Both the position numbers and the translations under genes were made by a program. From Castellaniella denitrificans (lineage in GTDB: Bacteria > Pseudomonadota > Gammaproteobacteria > Burkholderiales > Burkholderiaceae_B), in assembly GCF_042653765.1 (NCBI RefSeq), contig NZ_JBHSEZ010000029.1, positions 1-64,000 of the forward strand: a DNA stretch of 64,000 nucleotides, given 5' to 3'. Numbering within the stretch: the first letter of the stretch is position 1; each line of letters begins with the position of its first letter. The notes beneath the pieces were generated by a model. It ran no database searches and was not told the origin of the DNA. It saw only the letters and a list, made by a program, of their open reading frames with translations. Of the stretch, positions 52,338 through 60,872 are shown piece after piece.

Positions 52338-53756
52338 ATGGAAAATTCAGTGCGTCAGGAACGCATGGAGCATGATTCGCTGGGACCGGTATCGATTCCG
52401 GCGGGCGCGTATTTCGGCGCGCAGACGGCGCGCGGCATTGCCAATTTCCCGATTTCAGGGATCCGCATCAATCATTTCCCGGTCTTCATCCAGGCGCTCG
52501 CTTCGGTGAAGATGGCCGCCGCGCGCGCCAATGCGCGGCTGGGCAGCCTGGATGCCTCGCGGGCCGACGTGATCTGCCGGGTCTGCGAGGAAATCCTCAC
52601 CGGCCGGCATCTGGAGGATTTTCCGCTGGACGTGTTCCAGGGCGGGGCCGGCACTTCGACCAACATGAACATCAACGAGGTGATCGCCAACCGCGGGCTC
52701 GAACTGCTGGGCCTGCCCCGCGGGCGCTATGACGCCCTGCATCCGAACGACGACGTCAATTGCGCGCAGTCGACCAACGACGTCTATCCGACGGCGATCC
52801 GGATCGCCATCCTGCAGTCCCACGGACACTTGAGCCAGGCCCTACAGCGGCTGGTGGACGCGCTGGAAGGCAGGGCCGAGGCCTTTTCCCGGGTCGTCAA
52901 GCTGGGACGCACCCAGCTGCAGGATGCCGTGCCGATGACCCTGGGCCAGGAATTCGGGGCCTTCGCGGCGACGCTGCGCGAAGACATCGCCAGGCTGGGC
53001 GAGATCGCCGCCATCTTCCGCGAGATCAACCTGGGCGGCACCGCCATCGGCACGGGGATCAATGCCAGCCGGGAATACCAGGACATCGCGGTGGCCGAGC
53101 TCGGCCGCATCACCGGATTGCCGCTGGTGGCCGCCGGCGACCTGATCGAGGCCTGCTGGGACACGGGCGCCTTCGTCCTCTTTTCGGGCATGCTCAAGCG
53201 CACGGCGACCAAGCTCTCGAAAATCTGCAATGATCTCCGGCTGCTGTCCAGCGGCCCGCGCGGAGGGCTGGGGGAAATCAACCTGCCGCCCTTGCAGCCG
53301 GGCTCCTCGATCATGCCGGGCAAGGTCAATCCGGTCGCGCCCGAAGTCGTGAACCAGGTCGTCTTCCAGGTCATCGGCTACGACCTCGCGATCACCCTGG
53401 CCTCGGAAGCCGGGCAGCTGCAGCTGAACGTGATGGAGCCGGTGATCGTCTACAACATCCTGCACGCGCTGGAATTGCTGACGAATGCCGTGGACGTGCT
53501 GCGGACGAAATGCGTCTCGGGCATCACGGCCAATCCCGAGGCCTGCCGCAGACACCTGGAATCGAGCGCCGCGCTGGCGACCGCGCTGACGCCGCACATC
53601 GGCTACGCCCGCGCCGCGGAAATCGCCAAGACGATGCTGAAAAGCGGCAAGGGCATCCGGGAAGTGCTGGAAGGCTATTCGGACCTGCCGCCGGGCTTCA
53701 TGGATATCATCGACGATCCGCTGCGGCTGGTCCGCCCCCACTCGAACGTGCCGTGA
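52338..53756 (+). CDS. aspA: Aspartate ammonia-lyase
   Basis: Deaminates L-aspartate to fumarate and ammonia. The 472-residue protein of the aspartase/fumarase superfamily has GGAGTSTNMNINEV, GRTQLQDAVPMTLGQEF (Gln where fumarases have His) and the catalytic loop GSSIMPGKVNPV near residues 322-333, then AGQLQLNVMEPV. These match aspartase more than fumarase C. In this operon it would process aspartate formed by the ureohydrolase, yielding fumarate for the citric acid cycle. It lies 37 bases after the ureohydrolase gene. Confidence 0.92.
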   Translation: MENSVRQERMEHDSLGPVSIPAGAYFGAQTARGIANFPISGIRINHFPVFIQALASVKMAAARANARLGSLDASRADVICRVCEEILTGRHLEDFPLDVFQGGAGTSTNMNINEVIANRGLELLGLPRGRYDALHPNDDVNCAQSTNDVYPTAIRIAILQSHGHLSQALQRLVDALEGRAEAFSRVVKLGRTQLQDAVPMTLGQEFGAFAATLREDIARLGEIAAIFREINLGGTAIGTGINASREYQDIAVAELGRITGLPLVAAGDLIEACWDTGAFVLFSGMLKRTATKLSKICNDLRLLSSGPRGGLGEINLPPLQPGSSIMPGKVNPVAPEVVNQVVFQVIGYDLAITLASEAGQLQLNVMEPVIVYNILHALELLTNAVDVLRTKCVSGITANPEACRRHLESSAALATALTPHIGYARAAEIAKTMLKSGKGIREVLEGYSDLPPGFMDIIDDPLRLVRPHSNVP

Positions 53757-53779
53757 GTCTTTCATGGCGGAGGAGACGA

Positions 53780-54571
53780 ATGATGAATGATCCGATCATA
53801 AGATTCGACAAGATCACGAAGAAATACGGCGACCTGACCATCCTCGACGGGATCGACCTGGAAATCCGGGCCGGCGACAAGGTTTCCCTGATCGGGCCCA
53901 GCGGGTCCGGGAAGACGACCCTGCTGCGCATCCTCATGACGCTGGAAACCATCGAGGGCGGCTGTGTCTGGATCGGGAACGATCCCCTGTGGCACATGCG
54001 GGCCGCCGATTCCCTGGTGCCCGCCAATGATGCGCACTTGCGGAAGATGCGCTCGAAGATCGGCATGGTCTTCCAGCATTTCAACCTGTTCCCGAACATG
54101 ACCGCCAAGGAGAACATTTCCAATCCGCAGCAGCGCGTCTTGAAGAAGAGCCGGAAGGAGGCCGACGAGAATGCCGAGCGCCTGCTGGAAAAGGTCGGCC
54201 TGGGAAGCAAGAAGGACCATTACCCGGTGATGCTGTCCGGGGGGCAGAAGCAGCGGGTGGCCATCGCCCGGGCGCTGGCGATGCAGCCCGAAATCATGCT
54301 GTTCGATGAAGTGACGTCGGCACTCGACCCGGAGATGGTCGACGAGGTGTTGCAGGTGCTCCGGGATATTTCCGCCGAGACCAGGATGACCATGCTGATG
54401 GTGACGCATCAGATGAGCTTCGCCCATGAGTTCTCGGACCAGATTCTGTTCCTGGACAAAGGGAGGATCGTCGAGCAGGGAACGCCGGACAAGATATTTC
54501 GTGAACCGCAAGAAGAAAGAACACGCCTGTTCCTCAGCAAGATCGCTGCCGCGGGACAGGACCTGGGTTGA
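53780..54571 (+). CDS. Polar amino-acid ABC transporter ATPase (EhuA-like)
   Basis: A 263-residue ABC ATPase. Walker A GPSGSGKTT, the Q-loop FQHFNLFPNMTAKEN, signature LSGGQKQRVAIARAL and Walker B IMLFDEVTSALD are clear. An insertion before the Q-loop (HMRAADSLVPANDAHLRKMR) matches the ectoine transporter ATPase EhuA. The transporter family imports polar amino acids and derivatives, so similarity to EhuA does not fix the substrate. GGAGGAG precedes the ATG. Confidence 0.9.
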   Translation: MMNDPIIRFDKITKKYGDLTILDGIDLEIRAGDKVSLIGPSGSGKTTLLRILMTLETIEGGCVWIGNDPLWHMRAADSLVPANDAHLRKMRSKIGMVFQHFNLFPNMTAKENISNPQQRVLKKSRKEADENAERLLEKVGLGSKKDHYPVMLSGGQKQRVAIARALAMQPEIMLFDEVTSALDPEMVDEVLQVLRDISAETRMTMLMVTHQMSFAHEFSDQILFLDKGRIVEQGTPDKIFREPQEERTRLFLSKIAAAGQDLG

Positions 54572-54587
54572 TAAAGGAGAAATCGAC

Positions 54588-55421
54588 ATGTTGAATTCAG
54601 GATTCAAGCTGCTCCGGAAGATGGGAGCGTTCGCACTGGCCGCCTGGCTGCCGTGCATGGCCATGGCGGCGGGTTTCGGCGACAGGATCACCGTGGGTGT
54701 CGCCAACGAGCCCCCCTACACGATCTACGAGGCGGGCAAGCCGGTGACGGGCGCGGAACCGGACATCCTGCGCCGGATCGCGACCGACATGGGCGTCAAG
54801 GAGATCGACGCCAAGGTCCTGGAGTTCGGGGCCATGATTCCCAGCCTGCAGTCGCGCCGGATCGACGTGATCGCCACCGGCCTGTACATCAACCCGGCGC
54901 GCTGCAAGGTGGTGGCGTTTTCCGAGCCCGATCTGTGCACGTCCGAGGGATTCGTGGTGCTGAAGCACAACCCCAAGAACATCCACAGCTTCAAGGGGAT
55001 CGCCGACGACAAGTCGATCCGGTATGGCGTCTGCGGCGGCTGCTCGGCCGAACGCCGGGCGCTGGAGGAAGGCGTGGCGCGGGACCGGATCACGATCGCG
55101 CCCGATCACCAGAGCGGCATCAAGATGCTGCTGGACGGCCGTATCGATGTGTATTCCGCGCCCGATCTGGCGCTGCGCGACGCGGTGGCGAAGATGTCGA
55201 AGGACGCCGAGGTGGAGGTCGTGGCCGCCGCCGGAGAGAAGCCGGTGTGTGCCGCGGTCGCCTTCCGCATGGACCAGAAGGACGTGCGGGATGAGTTCGA
55301 TGCCCACCTGGCGAAGCTCAAGGCGAGTGGCGAATACGACCGGATCGTTTCGAAATACGGATTCGATCCCGGTCTGGTCAAGGGAGCGACGCGCGCGGAT
55401 TATTGCGGCGGTGCGAAGTAA
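54588..55421 (+). CDS. Periplasmic amino-acid-type substrate-binding protein (EhuB-like)
   Basis: A 277-residue family 3 solute-binding protein with a signal peptide (cleaved near MAMAAG). The two-lobed ligand domain shows VGVANEPPYTIYE, the SLQSRRIDVIATGLYINPARC segment and GVCGGCSAERRALEE in the hinge region. It should deliver the operon's substrate to the two permeases. AAAGGAG precedes the ATG. Confidence 0.9.
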   Translation: MLNSGFKLLRKMGAFALAAWLPCMAMAAGFGDRITVGVANEPPYTIYEAGKPVTGAEPDILRRIATDMGVKEIDAKVLEFGAMIPSLQSRRIDVIATGLYINPARCKVVAFSEPDLCTSEGFVVLKHNPKNIHSFKGIADDKSIRYGVCGGCSAERRALEEGVARDRITIAPDHQSGIKMLLDGRIDVYSAPDLALRDAVAKMSKDAEVEVVAAAGEKPVCAAVAFRMDQKDVRDEFDAHLAKLKASGEYDRIVSKYGFDPGLVKGATRADYCGGAK

Positions 55422-55471
55422 TCCGGGTGCAAGCAGGATGAACGTTCGATATCGGGATTGGGGTCGCCGGG

Positions 55472-56122
55472 ATGGATATCTTCAATGAAGTTTTGAATGC
55501 CCTGATGGTCACGGTGCTCATCGCCGTGGGGGCCGCGTGCCTGACCTGGGTCATCGCCATCGCATTGGGCCTGGCGAAGACTTCCAGGCACAGGATCGTT
55601 TCGATCGCCGGCAATGTGATCGCGGAGCTGTCGAGGGGCACATCCTGTTATGTGCTCATGTTCTGGCTCTATTTCATCCTGCCTTTCTTCGGCGTCCGGC
55701 TCGACGCGATGTTCGTCGGCATCATCGCGATCGGGTTGAACGCCGGGGCCTATGGATCCGAAGTCGTGCGCGGGGCCATCAAGGCGGTGCCGGCCGGGCT
55801 CCGGGAAGCGGCGGTTGCGCTGAATTTCTCGCATTTCGATACCGCCCGGTACGTCATCCTGCCCAACGCGGTCGTGCGGATGCTGCCGCCCATGTGCAAC
55901 ATCATGGTGGACATCCTGAAGGTGACCCCGCTGGTGTCCCTGATCACTGTCACGGATCTCACTTTCGTCGCTCAGCTTTACCGGCAGGCGTCCGGAAACC
56001 CGATATTGGCGTTCAGCGCCCTGCTCGTGGCGTATTACGTGCTGTCCTCCGGTGTCATTTATGTGTTCAAGAAGCTGGAGTCCAGCCTCGTCAAGGGCTT
56101 TTCCGGCACGAGGAGGGCATGA
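55472..56122 (+). CDS. Polar amino-acid ABC transporter permease (EhuC-like)
   Basis: A 216-residue His/Glu/Gln/Arg-type permease with about five helices. The EAA loop is present (GAIKAVPAGLREAAVALNFS), as is the N-terminal MVTVLIAVGAACLTWVIAI helix. It overlaps the next permease by four bases (ATGA) and together they form the membrane channel. Confidence 0.92.
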   Translation: MDIFNEVLNALMVTVLIAVGAACLTWVIAIALGLAKTSRHRIVSIAGNVIAELSRGTSCYVLMFWLYFILPFFGVRLDAMFVGIIAIGLNAGAYGSEVVRGAIKAVPAGLREAAVALNFSHFDTARYVILPNAVVRMLPPMCNIMVDILKVTPLVSLITVTDLTFVAQLYRQASGNPILAFSALLVAYYVLSSGVIYVFKKLESSLVKGFSGTRRA

Positions 56123-56784
56123 TCATGTGGGACATGGACATCGTCTACGAATTCCTGCCGCGCCTCTGGTCGGGGCTGATCATCACCGTCGAGGTCACGA
56201 TCCTGGCCACCTTGCTGGCCCTCGTGTACGGACTGGTCATGGCGGTGCTGGAAAGATCGCCCGCCGCGCCCGTCAGGCGGCTGGTCGGCATGATCCTGGA
56301 ATTCGTCAGGAGGACGCCGCCGCTCATCCAGCTCTATTTCGCGTTCTATGTGCTGCCTTCGATCGGTTTCATGCTCGATGGCTTCACTTGCGGCGTGATC
56401 GTGATGGGCATCCACATCGGCAGCTACATGGCGGAAGTCTACCGGTCGGGCATCGACGCGGTGGACAAGGGGCAATGGGAAGCGGCTTGCGCCTTGAATT
56501 ATGGCAAGGGCGACACCTGGCGCTTCATCATCCTGCCGCAGGCGATATTGCCGATGATTCCCGCACTGGGCAATTATCTGGTGCTGATGTTCAAGGACAG
56601 CGCACTGCTGTCCACCATCACCGTCTTGGACATGATGGGGGAAACGGTCGTCTTCGCCAACAGTTCCTACCACTATCTCGAGCCGATGACGATCGTCGGG
56701 ATCGTCTATCTGCTCATCAGCATTCCCTGCGCCTTCGGCCTGCGCGCGCTGGAAAAATCGCTCAACAAGAACCCACAATCCTGA
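56119..56784 (+). CDS. Polar amino-acid ABC transporter permease (EhuD-like)
   Basis: A 221-residue permease with the signature SGIDAVDKGQWEAACALNYG (EAA loop) and RRTPPLIQLYFAFYVLP, typical of His-type permease pairs. It completes the four-component importer with the ATPase, binding protein and first permease. Confidence 0.92.
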   Translation: MIMWDMDIVYEFLPRLWSGLIITVEVTILATLLALVYGLVMAVLERSPAAPVRRLVGMILEFVRRTPPLIQLYFAFYVLPSIGFMLDGFTCGVIVMGIHIGSYMAEVYRSGIDAVDKGQWEAACALNYGKGDTWRFIILPQAILPMIPALGNYLVLMFKDSALLSTITVLDMMGETVVFANSSYHYLEPMTIVGIVYLLISIPCAFGLRALEKSLNKNPQS

Positions 56785-56801
56785 ACGGGACGGAACGCTA
56801 C

Positions 56802-57830
56802 ATGTTTGATTCGGACAACGAAATTCTGGACTTTCTGCGCCGGGGCGGGGTGGTCGATACGCACTACCATGTCGGTCCCGAACTCGTGATGCGCCGCTAC
56901 AACGTCAAGACGCTGGCGGACTGCGCCCGGCCTTACAACGCGGCGCTGGTGCTCAAGAACCATACCTACGCCACAACCGCTCTCGCGTCCCTGGCCCGGG
57001 CCGAGTTCGGCGTGGATTTCTACGGCGGCGTCGTGCTGAACCACTACGTCGGCGGCCTCAATCCCGAGGCGGTCGTGGGCGCCGTGTCCGGCAACAAGGC
57101 GGATGTCACCGCCGCCCGGCCGGACGCGAGCCCCGTCGTCGTCTGGATGCCGACGGTCGATGCGGCGTCCCACATCGAGACCTTCGGGTTCGGATTCGAC
57201 CCGAAATGGTCCGGATGCTGCGTGTCCGATTCCTGTCACGCGGGCCACACGTCGGAAGCCGCGCCCGGGGCGGAGCCGTATCGGCGGGATCCCGTGGTCG
57301 CCTTTTCGGTGGCCTCGGATGGCTTGAGGCCCACGGCGGAATTGATCGCCGTGCTGGAGACGCTGGCGGCGAACGGCTGCGTCCTGGCGACGGGGCATCT
57401 GTCCGCCGCGGAGGTCCTGCGGCTGGTGCCCCTGGCGGTGGAAATGGGCGTGCGCAGGATTATTCTGACCCACCCCCATTATCCGTCGGTGCGGCTGTCC
57501 GATGCCGAACTCAGGCAACTGGTCGGTTTCGAGAACGTGTACATCGAGCATTGTTTTGCGATCCATACGCAGGACGGCGTGGCGCTCGAGCATTTCGCGG
57601 ATTCCATCTGCTTCACCGGACCGGAACGGGTCGTCCTGTCGACCGATTTCGGCCAGATCAACAGCGAGGGCTTCCCGGACGGGACCCTCACCTACATGAA
57701 GGCGATGGCCCGGCTGTTGAAGGGCCGGATTTCCGAGCGGGACTTCCTGGACATGTTCACGGCGAACGGCCGCAGGGCGCTGGGGATGGATGCCGTATTC
57801 CAAGAACCCGACTTCACGGCCTCCGCCTAG
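56802..57830 (+). CDS. DUF6282-family metal-dependent hydrolase
   Basis: A 342-residue amidohydrolase-like protein of the DUF6282 family. The metal-binding HxH is at His21/His23 (VVDTHYHVGPE), with further likely ligands in LTHPHYPSV (about 222), EHCFAIHTQDG (about 250) and STDFGQ (about 280), as in TIM-barrel hydrolases. It lies last in the operon, 17 bases after the second permease. A lactam or imide ring-opening step before the ureohydrolase, for example on a cyclised guanidino acid, is a plausible role; this is inference. The function of the family is not established, to my knowledge. Confidence 0.85.
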   Translation: MFDSDNEILDFLRRGGVVDTHYHVGPELVMRRYNVKTLADCARPYNAALVLKNHTYATTALASLARAEFGVDFYGGVVLNHYVGGLNPEAVVGAVSGNKADVTAARPDASPVVVWMPTVDAASHIETFGFGFDPKWSGCCVSDSCHAGHTSEAAPGAEPYRRDPVVAFSVASDGLRPTAELIAVLETLAANGCVLATGHLSAAEVLRLVPLAVEMGVRRIILTHPHYPSVRLSDAELRQLVGFENVYIEHCFAIHTQDGVALEHFADSICFTGPERVVLSTDFGQINSEGFPDGTLTYMKAMARLLKGRISERDFLDMFTANGRRALGMDAVFQEPDFTASA

Positions 57831-57831
57831 A

Positions 57832-58082
57832 ATTCCAACGTCGGCGAGCAGGTAGCCGATCACGCCGTACTGGGGCGGCTGCGGGTAGCGCTCCAGCACG
57901 ACGTGGCCGCCGCGTTCACCCGCCACCGACGGGCAGCCCAGGTTGCGGTCGATGATGCCATCCTTCAGCAAGTCGGTTTCTTCCGGATCCCCCGGGCCTT
58001 GGGGCTGGCGGTACAGCTCCTGGCCATTCAGCCTCAGTACCTGGTGGTTGTCTGTTTCCATGCCGTTTTCGCACTCGAACAT
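57832..58082 (-). pseudogene. Truncated gene at the operon boundary, 3' end lost
   Basis: On the minus strand a frame from ATG 58082 (alternative 58061) reads MFECENGMETDNHQ...GGHVVLERYPQPPQYGVIG and then runs into the antisense of the DUF6282 gene at about 57831, with no own stop. Its composition looks like a real protein, unlike the shadow beyond. The first about 83 codons appear to be the surviving 5' part of a gene cut by insertion or deletion. A tract of eight G residues (minus-strand C8) lies just upstream of the start. I do not recognise the family. Confidence 0.5.
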
Positions 58083-58187
58083 GCCTTTTGGGGGGGGACG
58101 ACGTGCATGGATTCGGCCCTGGCCGGGCCGGGCGGCGATACCGCTTTCGTCGTTCATAGGGCGTGCCTTGGTCCGCCGGCATGCAAA

Positions 58188-58219
58188 GCGCGTGACGGAT
58201 CATGGAATCCGTCACGCGC
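58188..58219 (-). terminator. 13-bp perfect hairpin downstream of the autotransporter
   Basis: GCGCGTGACGGAT (58188-58200) pairs perfectly with ATCCGTCACGCGC (58207-58219). On the minus strand it is followed by TTTG. It probably terminates the autotransporter transcript about 70 bases past its stop. Confidence 0.65.
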
Positions 58220-58290
58220 GGGGTCACCCCTGGGTGGGATGAAGCTGTCACGGTCTCCTCAAAGGAGGCCGGACGACCGCTGAGACACGC

Positions 58291-60672
58291 TTAAAACGCG
58301 TACTTCACCGCCGCAGCGCCCCCGAAGCCTTCGCGCCGGCCGACGTACGCTTGCAGGCCGATGTCGATGCTCAGGGCCTGGTTGCGTGTGGGAGTGATGC
58401 CCAGGCCCAGTTCGAAGACGCCGGTGTCGCCCTTGAGGCTGGGGCTGGGAGTGTCGAAACCGTAGACCGTGGCGCGGGCGACGCCGTCGAACTCGTGTTC
58501 CCAGGCGGCGCCGGCCCAGACGCGGGTCTGGTCGCCGTAGGCGTGGACGAAGCGCGCGCCCAGCCGGGTGCGGCTGGAGTCGGTGGCCTTGAAATCGTAG
58601 GGGGCGCCAGCGACGTCGGCGCTGTCGCCGCCCAGATGGGTCCAGAAATATTGGGCGTACAGGTCGGCGCTGGACCGCTGGCCGATGGGCAGGCGCCAGC
58701 CCGCGCCCAGGTGGGCGCCGACGTAGGTGGCGGCGCTGTCGTACGAGGCGGTTTGTCCGTTGGCGCCTTTCAGGTCCTTGCTGCTCCAGTCGCTGTCCAG
58801 CCGGCCGGCGCGCAGGGAGGCTTCGGCGTAGGCGCCCAGGTCGGGCGTGGCGCGGTCGAAGTCGTAGTGCGCCAGCACCCCGGCGCCGACGTAGTGGCTG
58901 TTGCCGCTGCCACGCGGGGATTGGCCTGAAAAGTTGTTGTCACTGTCGTGGCTGCCGTAACCGGCTTCGATGAAGGGGCCGACCGTCAGCGATCCTGCGC
59001 CGGGGGCGAAACGCCGGGCGACCCCGGCCATCAGCGAGACGCCGTCGACGGTGACGTGCGAGCCCGATTCATAACGCGAATGTCCGCCGGTGACCGCGCC
59101 AAAGGCGGTCCAGTTGCCCGAGGCAGCGGCGCCGCGGGCGCGGTTCATGCCCAGGCCGGCGGCCAGATCGCCGCCCTGATTGGCCAGGGCCAGCATGCTG
59201 GCGCGGCCTTCGACGGGAGCTTTGCTGGCCTCGCTGGCGTCCGCGCCCTGGACCGTGGCGGTCAGGGCCGTGCCATCGTTGACCACGTCGAACTGGTAGT
59301 CCAGGGCGAAGCCCTGATGGCCGGTGATCCGGGTGGGGGTGGCGGAATAGGTGGTGGAGTTCAGGCCCGCCGCGTTGCTGAGCAGCGTCGCCTGGGTGCC
59401 CGTCGCCAGGACACCCGCATCGCTGGCGACGTCGATGGCGGCGCGGGCGGCGTCGAGGTCCGTGGCGGCGCCGCCGCCGATCGTCAGCATGGGGGTGGCC
59501 GCCGACACGTCCTTGGGCAGCAGGAATTGGTAGGTGTCGAAGCTCTTGACTTGTTGGACGGTGATCCCGGCGGAGCGGACCTCCAGGGTGTTGTTGCTGA
59601 CGGTGGTGGGACTTGCGCCATCAGCGCCGATCAGTGTGGCCGCGGCGAGATCGGGTGTGCCGGCCAGGATGATGCGGTTGTCCCGGATGGCGCCTGTTTG
59701 AGACTGGCCGGCAAAGACCGTGCCGGTGACCTTCGCGCTGTCCAGGATGGACACGGTATTGCCGATGGCGTCGCCGTCGGTCGCACCACTGGCCGCGAGT
59801 GCGGTAGATGTCGTCACGCTGTCGCCGCTGAGGATGATGTGATTACCGGTGACGGTACCGTTTTTCTGCGCAAAGCCGCCGGTCAGCAATCCGTCAACCT
59901 GTGCGTGATCCGTGATCAGGATGGTATTGCCGCTGGCATTGCCGTCCACGCTGTAGCCGCCGTAGGAGTTGTCGATCAGTGTGGAGACGCTGTAGCCGCC
60001 GAAGACGAGCTGGTTGCTCGATGCGTCGCCCTTGCTGACGCCGCCGCGGATAAAGCCGTTGATCTGAGCGTGATCCTGGATGGAAACAATGTTGCCATTG
60101 GCCTTGCCAGCGGGGGCGTGGCCGCCGTAGAGGGGGCTATCGTTGATGACTCGTGCATCATCCAGGATAGAAATGAGGTTACCGATAGCGTCGCCGTTTT
60201 GCGCGTATCCCCCTCGGATGTAGATGGCGGAAATCGTGCTGTTACCGCTCAGGATGATGCGATTTTCAACCGCGTGGCCGTTGACGCTGGCATCGGTAGA
60301 GCCGCCTGTCAAGGTCGCCTTGAGCCCTGCGCTGTCCGTGACAAGCAGGGTGTTACCGCTGACGCTGCCGTGCGCGCTGTAACCGCCGTGGACGTAGAAG
60401 GTGGATGGGATGCCTGAGCCGTTTATGGTGACTTGGTTGTTGAGCGCGTCACCTTGCAGGCTGTAGCCTCCCCTGACGTAGAGGACGCCCGGATCGGTAT
60501 CGATGAATACGCGGCCGCCGCTGGCGTCGCCCGTCGTGGCGCAGACGCCGATGTAGTCGGAGCCGCACGCAGTGCCCGTGCTGCCCCCGCTGTTGGCCGC
60601 CCACGCGGGGACGGAAAACGCGGCCAGGCAGGCCAGGGTGGCGGCGCAGGGCCGCAAGTGGATGGATTGCAT
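58291..60672 (-). CDS. Type Va autotransporter with a repeat-rich passenger
   Basis: A 793-residue outer-membrane protein. The signal peptide (MQSIHLRPCAATLACLAAF...AWA) precedes a passenger with ten imperfect repeats of 26-30 residues, of the form GGY-x-x-x-GxAxGNxxxIxDxAxV (about residues 55-340). These should fold into a beta-helix. The C-terminal autotransporter barrel (about 520-793) ends in Phe (AAVKYAF). Passenger repeats are Gly/Asn/Ser-rich and may serve adhesion. The start at 60672 fits the signal peptide; the frame is open upstream only as antisense to recQ. Two Cys (36 and 44) lie just after the signal. Confidence 0.9.
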   Translation of the reverse strand: MQSIHLRPCAATLACLAAFSVPAWAANSGGSTGTACGSDYIGVCATTGDASGGRVFIDTDPGVLYVRGGYSLQGDALNNQVTINGSGIPSTFYVHGGYSAHGSVSGNTLLVTDSAGLKATLTGGSTDASVNGHAVENRIILSGNSTISAIYIRGGYAQNGDAIGNLISILDDARVINDSPLYGGHAPAGKANGNIVSIQDHAQINGFIRGGVSKGDASSNQLVFGGYSVSTLIDNSYGGYSVDGNASGNTILITDHAQVDGLLTGGFAQKNGTVTGNHIILSGDSVTTSTALAASGATDGDAIGNTVSILDSAKVTGTVFAGQSQTGAIRDNRIILAGTPDLAAATLIGADGASPTTVSNNTLEVRSAGITVQQVKSFDTYQFLLPKDVSAATPMLTIGGGAATDLDAARAAIDVASDAGVLATGTQATLLSNAAGLNSTTYSATPTRITGHQGFALDYQFDVVNDGTALTATVQGADASEASKAPVEGRASMLALANQGGDLAAGLGMNRARGAAASGNWTAFGAVTGGHSRYESGSHVTVDGVSLMAGVARRFAPGAGSLTVGPFIEAGYGSHDSDNNFSGQSPRGSGNSHYVGAGVLAHYDFDRATPDLGAYAEASLRAGRLDSDWSSKDLKGANGQTASYDSAATYVGAHLGAGWRLPIGQRSSADLYAQYFWTHLGGDSADVAGAPYDFKATDSSRTRLGARFVHAYGDQTRVWAGAAWEHEFDGVARATVYGFDTPSPSLKGDTGVFELGLGITPTRNQALSIDIGLQAYVGRREGFGGAAAVKYAF

Positions 60673-60843
60673 GGATGCTCCCGGAGTTCTTGTTCTTGGG
60701 CGGGGTGAAGCGCCGCCTCCCAGCCTGAAGGCTAGGCAAGACCGGTCTTTCGCGCATCCTGCAAATGTATGAAAATGCGTGCGGATTCGGGGTTTTCCCC
60801 AGCGTGGACGGGCGGCGTGGCGCAGGCCCGCCGACCGGATCGG

Positions 60844-60870
60844 CATGACCGGGTACGCACCCGGCCCATG
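60844..60870 (-). terminator. Hairpin at the end of recQ
   Basis: CCGGGT (60849-60854) pairs with ACCCGG (60859-60864), flanked by CATG on both sides. It begins three bases after the recQ stop. Its CCGGATCGGCATGA surroundings resemble the second half of the two-hairpin repeat, so it may be a further degenerate copy. The rest of the 200-base gap to the autotransporter start holds no gene. Confidence 0.5.
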
Positions 60871-60872
60871 CG

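Noticed and set aside
53780..56784. Calling the transporter an ectoine uptake system outright
   Set aside because: The ATPase resembles EhuA, but no ectoine catabolic genes are present and the neighbours suggest another substrate.
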